Below are positions 5,128 through 7,831 of a DNA stretch of 7,831 bases, one piece after another. The notes under the pieces were generated by a model. That model worked only from the letters and a program-made list of their open reading frames with translations. It was not told the DNA's origin and made no database searches. The position numbers were made by a program, and so were the translations under genes. Source of the stretch: Candidatus Omnitrophota bacterium (lineage in GTDB: Bacteria; Omnitrophota; Gorgyraeia; Gygaellales; Profunditerraquicolaceae); NCBI GenBank assembly GCA_017995695.1, contig JAGOIJ010000072.1:1-7831 (forward strand), written 5' to 3'. Every line of letters begins with the position of its first letter. Positions within the stretch are counted from its first letter, which is position 1.

Positions 5128-6918
5128 ATGCCACGCGAATACGTAATTACCTTATGCGACGGACCAACCTGCATGCAGAAAAAGTCCAAAGAATTAAAGG
5201 CAGTTATTGAAAAAGAATTAGAGAAAAAAGAATTGCTGCATCGGGCGCGCATTAGTATATCCGGTTGTTTAGGGATGTGCAAAAAAGGCCCTGTCGTTAT
5301 CATTAATCCGCAATACACCATCTACGGCGGGGTGAGCGAAAAAGATATCCCCGAGCTTATTGAGTCTCATATTGTCAAGAAGCAGCCGCTTAAGCGCCTG
5401 GCTATTGAAGAGGACCATTTATTCAACCGTTTTTACCGCGTATTTGGCGATGTGAACTTTTTCGGCAAGCAAATGCGTATTACGCTGCGTAACTGCGGAA
5501 TTATTGATCCGGAAAATCTCGATGATTATTTATCGCTGCGTGGCTACGAGGCACTGGCTAAGGTGTTGACATCAATGACGCCCCAACAGGTTATTGCAGA
5601 GGTCAAGAAATCAGGTTTACGTGGCCGGGGAGGCGCAGGATTTCCGACGGGCATGAAGTGGGAATTGACGGCAAAACAGGAAGGCGATGAGAAATTCGTC
5701 ATCTGTAATGCTGATGAGGGTGACCCAGGCGCGTTTATGGATCGTAGCACTATCGAAGGGGATCCGCATACGGTTATTGAGGGGATGATTATCGGAGGCT
5801 TTGCGATCGGCGCAAAACAGGGTATTGTCTATATCCGCGCCGAGTATCCCTTGGCAGTAAAGCGTCTTGAGAAAGCAATAGCAGATGCGCGCGCAGCCGG
5901 TTTTCTAGGGGAAAATATTTTAGGTTCGAATTTTTCATTTGATATCCAGATGCGCCTTGGCGCAGGTGCGTTTGTCTGCGGTGAGGAGACCGCGCTTATC
6001 CATTCTATTGAAGGACATCGGGGCATGCCGCGTCCGCGTCCGCCGTTTCCTTCGGTGCAGGGCTTGTTTGATAAGCCGACCCTGATTAACAACGTCGAAA
6101 CATGGGCGAATATCCCGGTTATCATTATTGACGGCGCAGAGTGGTTCAGCTCCATCGGCACGGAGAAAAGCAAGGGCACAAAGGTTTTTGCTTTAGCTGG
6201 CAAGATTAATAATACCGGCCTGGTTGAGGTCCCTATGGGTACAACCTTGCGGGAGATTGTATACGACATCGGCGGCGGGATCCCTGGTAATAAAACATTA
6301 AAGGCTATCCAGACCGGCGGTCCTTCCGGAGGCTGTCTCTCTAAAGAATATCTTGATACCGAGATTGATTATGAGTCGCTGGCAAAGGCAGGTTCTATTA
6401 TGGGTTCCGGCGGTATGATTATTATTGACGAAGATTCCTGCATGGTAAACATCGCTAAGTTTTTCTTAGAGTTTACCCAGAATGAATCCTGCGGAAAGTG
6501 TACACCCTGCCGCGAAGGAACCAAACGCATGCTTGAGATTCTTGTGCGCATTACTGAAGGCAAGGGCGTTGAGGGCGATATCGAGAAGCTCGAGCGTCTT
6601 GGCACGATGATCAAAAAGGCGTCATTGTGCGGCTTAGGCCAATCTGCGCCGAATCCGGTGTTAAGCACGATTAAGAATTTCCGCCAGGAATACGTTGAGC
6701 ATATCAAAGAGAAGAAATGCCAGGCGCATTTTTGCAATGCGTTGCTTACGTATACCATTATTGAGAAGTGCGTTGGCTGCGGAGCCTGCAAGAAAGTTTG
6801 TCCGGTAGGGGCGATTTCCGGTACCCTTAAAAGTAAGCATGGTATCAATCAGACGGTTTGCATTAAATGCGGCCAGTGCTATCGTACGTGTAAATTCAGC
6901 GCAATTACTAAACTTTAG
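5128..6918 (+). CDS. hydB: NAD(P)H-oxidising flavoprotein subunit of [FeFe] hydrogenase (HydB/HndC/NuoF-like)
   Basis: This 596-residue subunit exchanges electrons with NAD(P)H through FMN and iron-sulfur clusters. In order it has a thioredoxin-like [2Fe-2S] domain (C10, C15, C47, C51), the NuoF core with GLRGRGGAGFPTGMKW (163-178) and NADEGDPGAFMDR (194-206) for FMN and NAD, GAGAFVCGEETAL (278-290), and an SLBB-like region (about 340-430). Next is an N3-type [4Fe-4S] site (C455, C458, C461 in ESCGKCTPC, plus C501). Two C-terminal ferredoxin-type [4Fe-4S] motifs follow (C548/551/554/558 and C578/581/584/588). This architecture is typical of bifurcating HydB or NADP-reducing HndC, not of complex I NuoF, which lacks the added end domains. 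All cluster ligands appear intact. A purine-rich AAGGA (5111-5115) precedes the ATG at rather long spacing. The hydrogenase gene follows 14 bases later. Confidence 0.93.
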   Translation: MPREYVITLCDGPTCMQKKSKELKAVIEKELEKKELLHRARISISGCLGMCKKGPVVIINPQYTIYGGVSEKDIPELIESHIVKKQPLKRLAIEEDHLFNRFYRVFGDVNFFGKQMRITLRNCGIIDPENLDDYLSLRGYEALAKVLTSMTPQQVIAEVKKSGLRGRGGAGFPTGMKWELTAKQEGDEKFVICNADEGDPGAFMDRSTIEGDPHTVIEGMIIGGFAIGAKQGIVYIRAEYPLAVKRLEKAIADARAAGFLGENILGSNFSFDIQMRLGAGAFVCGEETALIHSIEGHRGMPRPRPPFPSVQGLFDKPTLINNVETWANIPVIIIDGAEWFSSIGTEKSKGTKVFALAGKINNTGLVEVPMGTTLREIVYDIGGGIPGNKTLKAIQTGGPSGGCLSKEYLDTEIDYESLAKAGSIMGSGGMIIIDEDSCMVNIAKFFLEFTQNESCGKCTPCREGTKRMLEILVRITEGKGVEGDIEKLERLGTMIKKASLCGLGQSAPNPVLSTIKNFRQEYVEHIKEKKCQAHFCNALLTYTIIEKCVGCGACKKVCPVGAISGTLKSKHGINQTVCIKCGQCYRTCKFSAITKL

Positions 6919-6932
6919 AGGAGAATTTTTCA

Positions 6933-7831
6933 ATGGCAAAAACAGTGACCATCTATATTAACGATAAGCCATATACCGTCGATGCTGGCCAGACGATTAT
7001 GCAGGCGGCGGACAAGCTCGGTTACCATATCCCCAGGTTGTGTTACCATCCCAAGCTTTCGATTGAGGGTGCGTGCCGCGTCTGTATCGTGGAAGTGGAG
7101 GGCATGCGTAATTATGTCGCTAGTTGTGCATATCCGGTAAGCGAGGGCATGAAGATCCGCACGCACACTAAGGAATTGCGCACTGCCCGGCGCGATATCG
7201 TGGAATTGATTCTGGATAACCATCCGCAAGATTGCCATACCTGCGAGCGCGATGGTACCTGTGAATTGCAGCGGCTTGCGTATGCGATGGGGTTACGCCA
7301 CCGTCATTTCGAAGGCGAGCGGAAACATTATGAAAAGGATCTTTCTTCAACTTCGGTTATTCGCGATCCGAATAAATGTATCTTGTGCGGCCGCTGCGTG
7401 CGCATTTGCTCTGAAGTTCAGAAAGTCAACGCGTTAGGGTATGCCCACCGCGGATTTAAAACAGTAGTGATGCCAGCGTACAATATGCCGTTTAAAGATT
7501 CGGTGTGCACGACCTGTGGCCAGTGTATTAATGTTTGCCCGACAGCGGCGTTTGTGGAAAAAAATTATACCCAGGAACTTTTTGAGAAATTGCAGGATCC
7601 ATCGTTTATTAAAGTAGCGCAGATTGCGCCTTCTGTGCGCGCAGCCATTGGCGAAGCCTTTGATATTCCGGCAGGCAAAACCATGGAGCCGCAGGTTGCC
7701 GCTGCTTTGCGAAAACTGGGTTTTGATTATGTGTTTGACACGCAGCTTTCCGCGGACTTAACTATTATGGAGGAGGCAAGCGAATTTCTCCAGCGAGTCA
7801 AGGGCAAGGGTAAGCTTCCCATGATCACCTC
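6933..7831 (+). CDS. hydA: [FeFe] hydrogenase catalytic subunit HydA/HndD, N-terminal part (cut by window end)
   Basis: The frame stays open to the window end, giving 299 complete codons. The catalytic subunit makes or consumes H2 at the H-cluster. Visible domains are a plant-type [2Fe-2S] domain (C37, C48, C51, C65), a His-Cys [4Fe-4S] motif (H97, C101, C104, C110) and two ferredoxin-type [4Fe-4S] motifs (C149/152/155/159; C192/195/198/202). From about 223 the H-cluster domain begins, with VAQIAPSVRAAIGEAFD (228-244) and FDYVFDTQLSADLTIMEEASE (264-284). The window stops at PMIT plus a partial codon, exactly where the first H-cluster motif TSCCP is expected, so catalytic cysteines cannot be checked. 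A GAGGAGA (6918-6924) that begins on the last base of the preceding stop codon is a good ribosome binding site. Together with the HydB-type subunit this suggests a multimeric, NAD(P)H- and possibly ferredoxin-linked enzyme (group A), soluble and cytoplasmic. Confidence 0.95.
   Translation, partial: MAKTVTIYINDKPYTVDAGQTIMQAADKLGYHIPRLCYHPKLSIEGACRVCIVEVEGMRNYVASCAYPVSEGMKIRTHTKELRTARRDIVELILDNHPQDCHTCERDGTCELQRLAYAMGLRHRHFEGERKHYEKDLSSTSVIRDPNKCILCGRCVRICSEVQKVNALGYAHRGFKTVVMPAYNMPFKDSVCTTCGQCINVCPTAAFVEKNYTQELFEKLQDPSFIKVAQIAPSVRAAIGEAFDIPAGKTMEPQVAAALRKLGFDYVFDTQLSADLTIMEEASEFLQRVKGKGKLPMIT

Noticed and set aside
5829..6269. 146-residue open frame on the - strand, and similar - strand frames at 6369-6848 and 4727-5038
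   Set aside because: They lie entirely inside well-conserved hydrogenase genes on the + strand, have no recognisable domains, and are shadows of the coding bias there.
5128..6918. Complex I subunit NuoF as the identity of the flavoprotein
   Set aside because: The N-terminal thioredoxin-like [2Fe-2S] domain, the two extra C-terminal [4Fe-4S] motifs and the adjacent [FeFe] hydrogenase gene point to HydB/HndC instead.

Overview
The window is 7831 bases of bacterial DNA in which every supported gene lies on the + strand. It holds two transcription units separated by one intrinsic terminator. The genes point to an anaerobic or fermentative bacterium. It has a Bacillus/Clostridium-type glutamine synthetase (GSI-alpha), an ANTAR RNA-binding regulator, the redox repressor Rex, and an iron-only hydrogenase that couples to NAD(P)H. 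Base composition looks mid-range by eye (not computed). The gene families are spread across Firmicutes, Thermotogae and several candidate phyla such as Omnitrophota or Elusimicrobiota, so I do not assign a phylum.

Unit 1 (about 65 to 3960) concerns nitrogen and amino acids. An Lrp/AsnC regulator (126-611) is followed by a class I aminotransferase closely resembling B. subtilis AlaT (678-1865). The glutamine synthetase gene glnA (GTG start, 1835-3166) overlaps the aminotransferase by 31 bases. A GAF-ANTAR protein (3168-3890) begins one base after the glnA stop. The Lrp-aminotransferase pair recalls B. subtilis alaR-alaT, and the glnA-ANTAR pair recalls glnA-nitR of solventogenic clostridia. 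A 10-bp perfect hairpin with a T-run (3927-3959) ends the unit. Another terminator-like hairpin lies inside the 3' end of the aminotransferase gene, just before the glnA ribosome binding site, and could be an attenuator.

Unit 2 (about 3971 to beyond 7831) is a redox-controlled hydrogenase operon. A good sigma70-type promoter (TTGACA, 16 bp, TATATT with extended TG) is bracketed by two nearly identical Rex-type operators. It drives rex (4054-4680), then a 118-residue thioredoxin-like [2Fe-2S] protein of the HndB type (4749-5105), a 596-residue HydB/HndC/NuoF-like flavoprotein (5128-6918), and the N-terminal 299 residues of an [FeFe] hydrogenase HydA/HndD (6933 to window end). The hydrogenase gene is cut just where the first H-cluster motif (TSCCP) should begin. 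Rex senses the NADH/NAD+ ratio, and the enzyme passes NAD(P)H electrons, probably with ferredoxin, to protons. The operon therefore looks like a self-adjusting valve for excess reductant.

I saw no tRNA, rRNA, CRISPR array, insertion sequence or attachment site. Most of the content belongs to known families. The points most worth a second look are the GAF-ANTAR protein coupled to glnA and its possible RNA targets, the paired asymmetric Rex sites, and the absence of a true NuoE/HydC subunit from the visible part of the hydrogenase operon.
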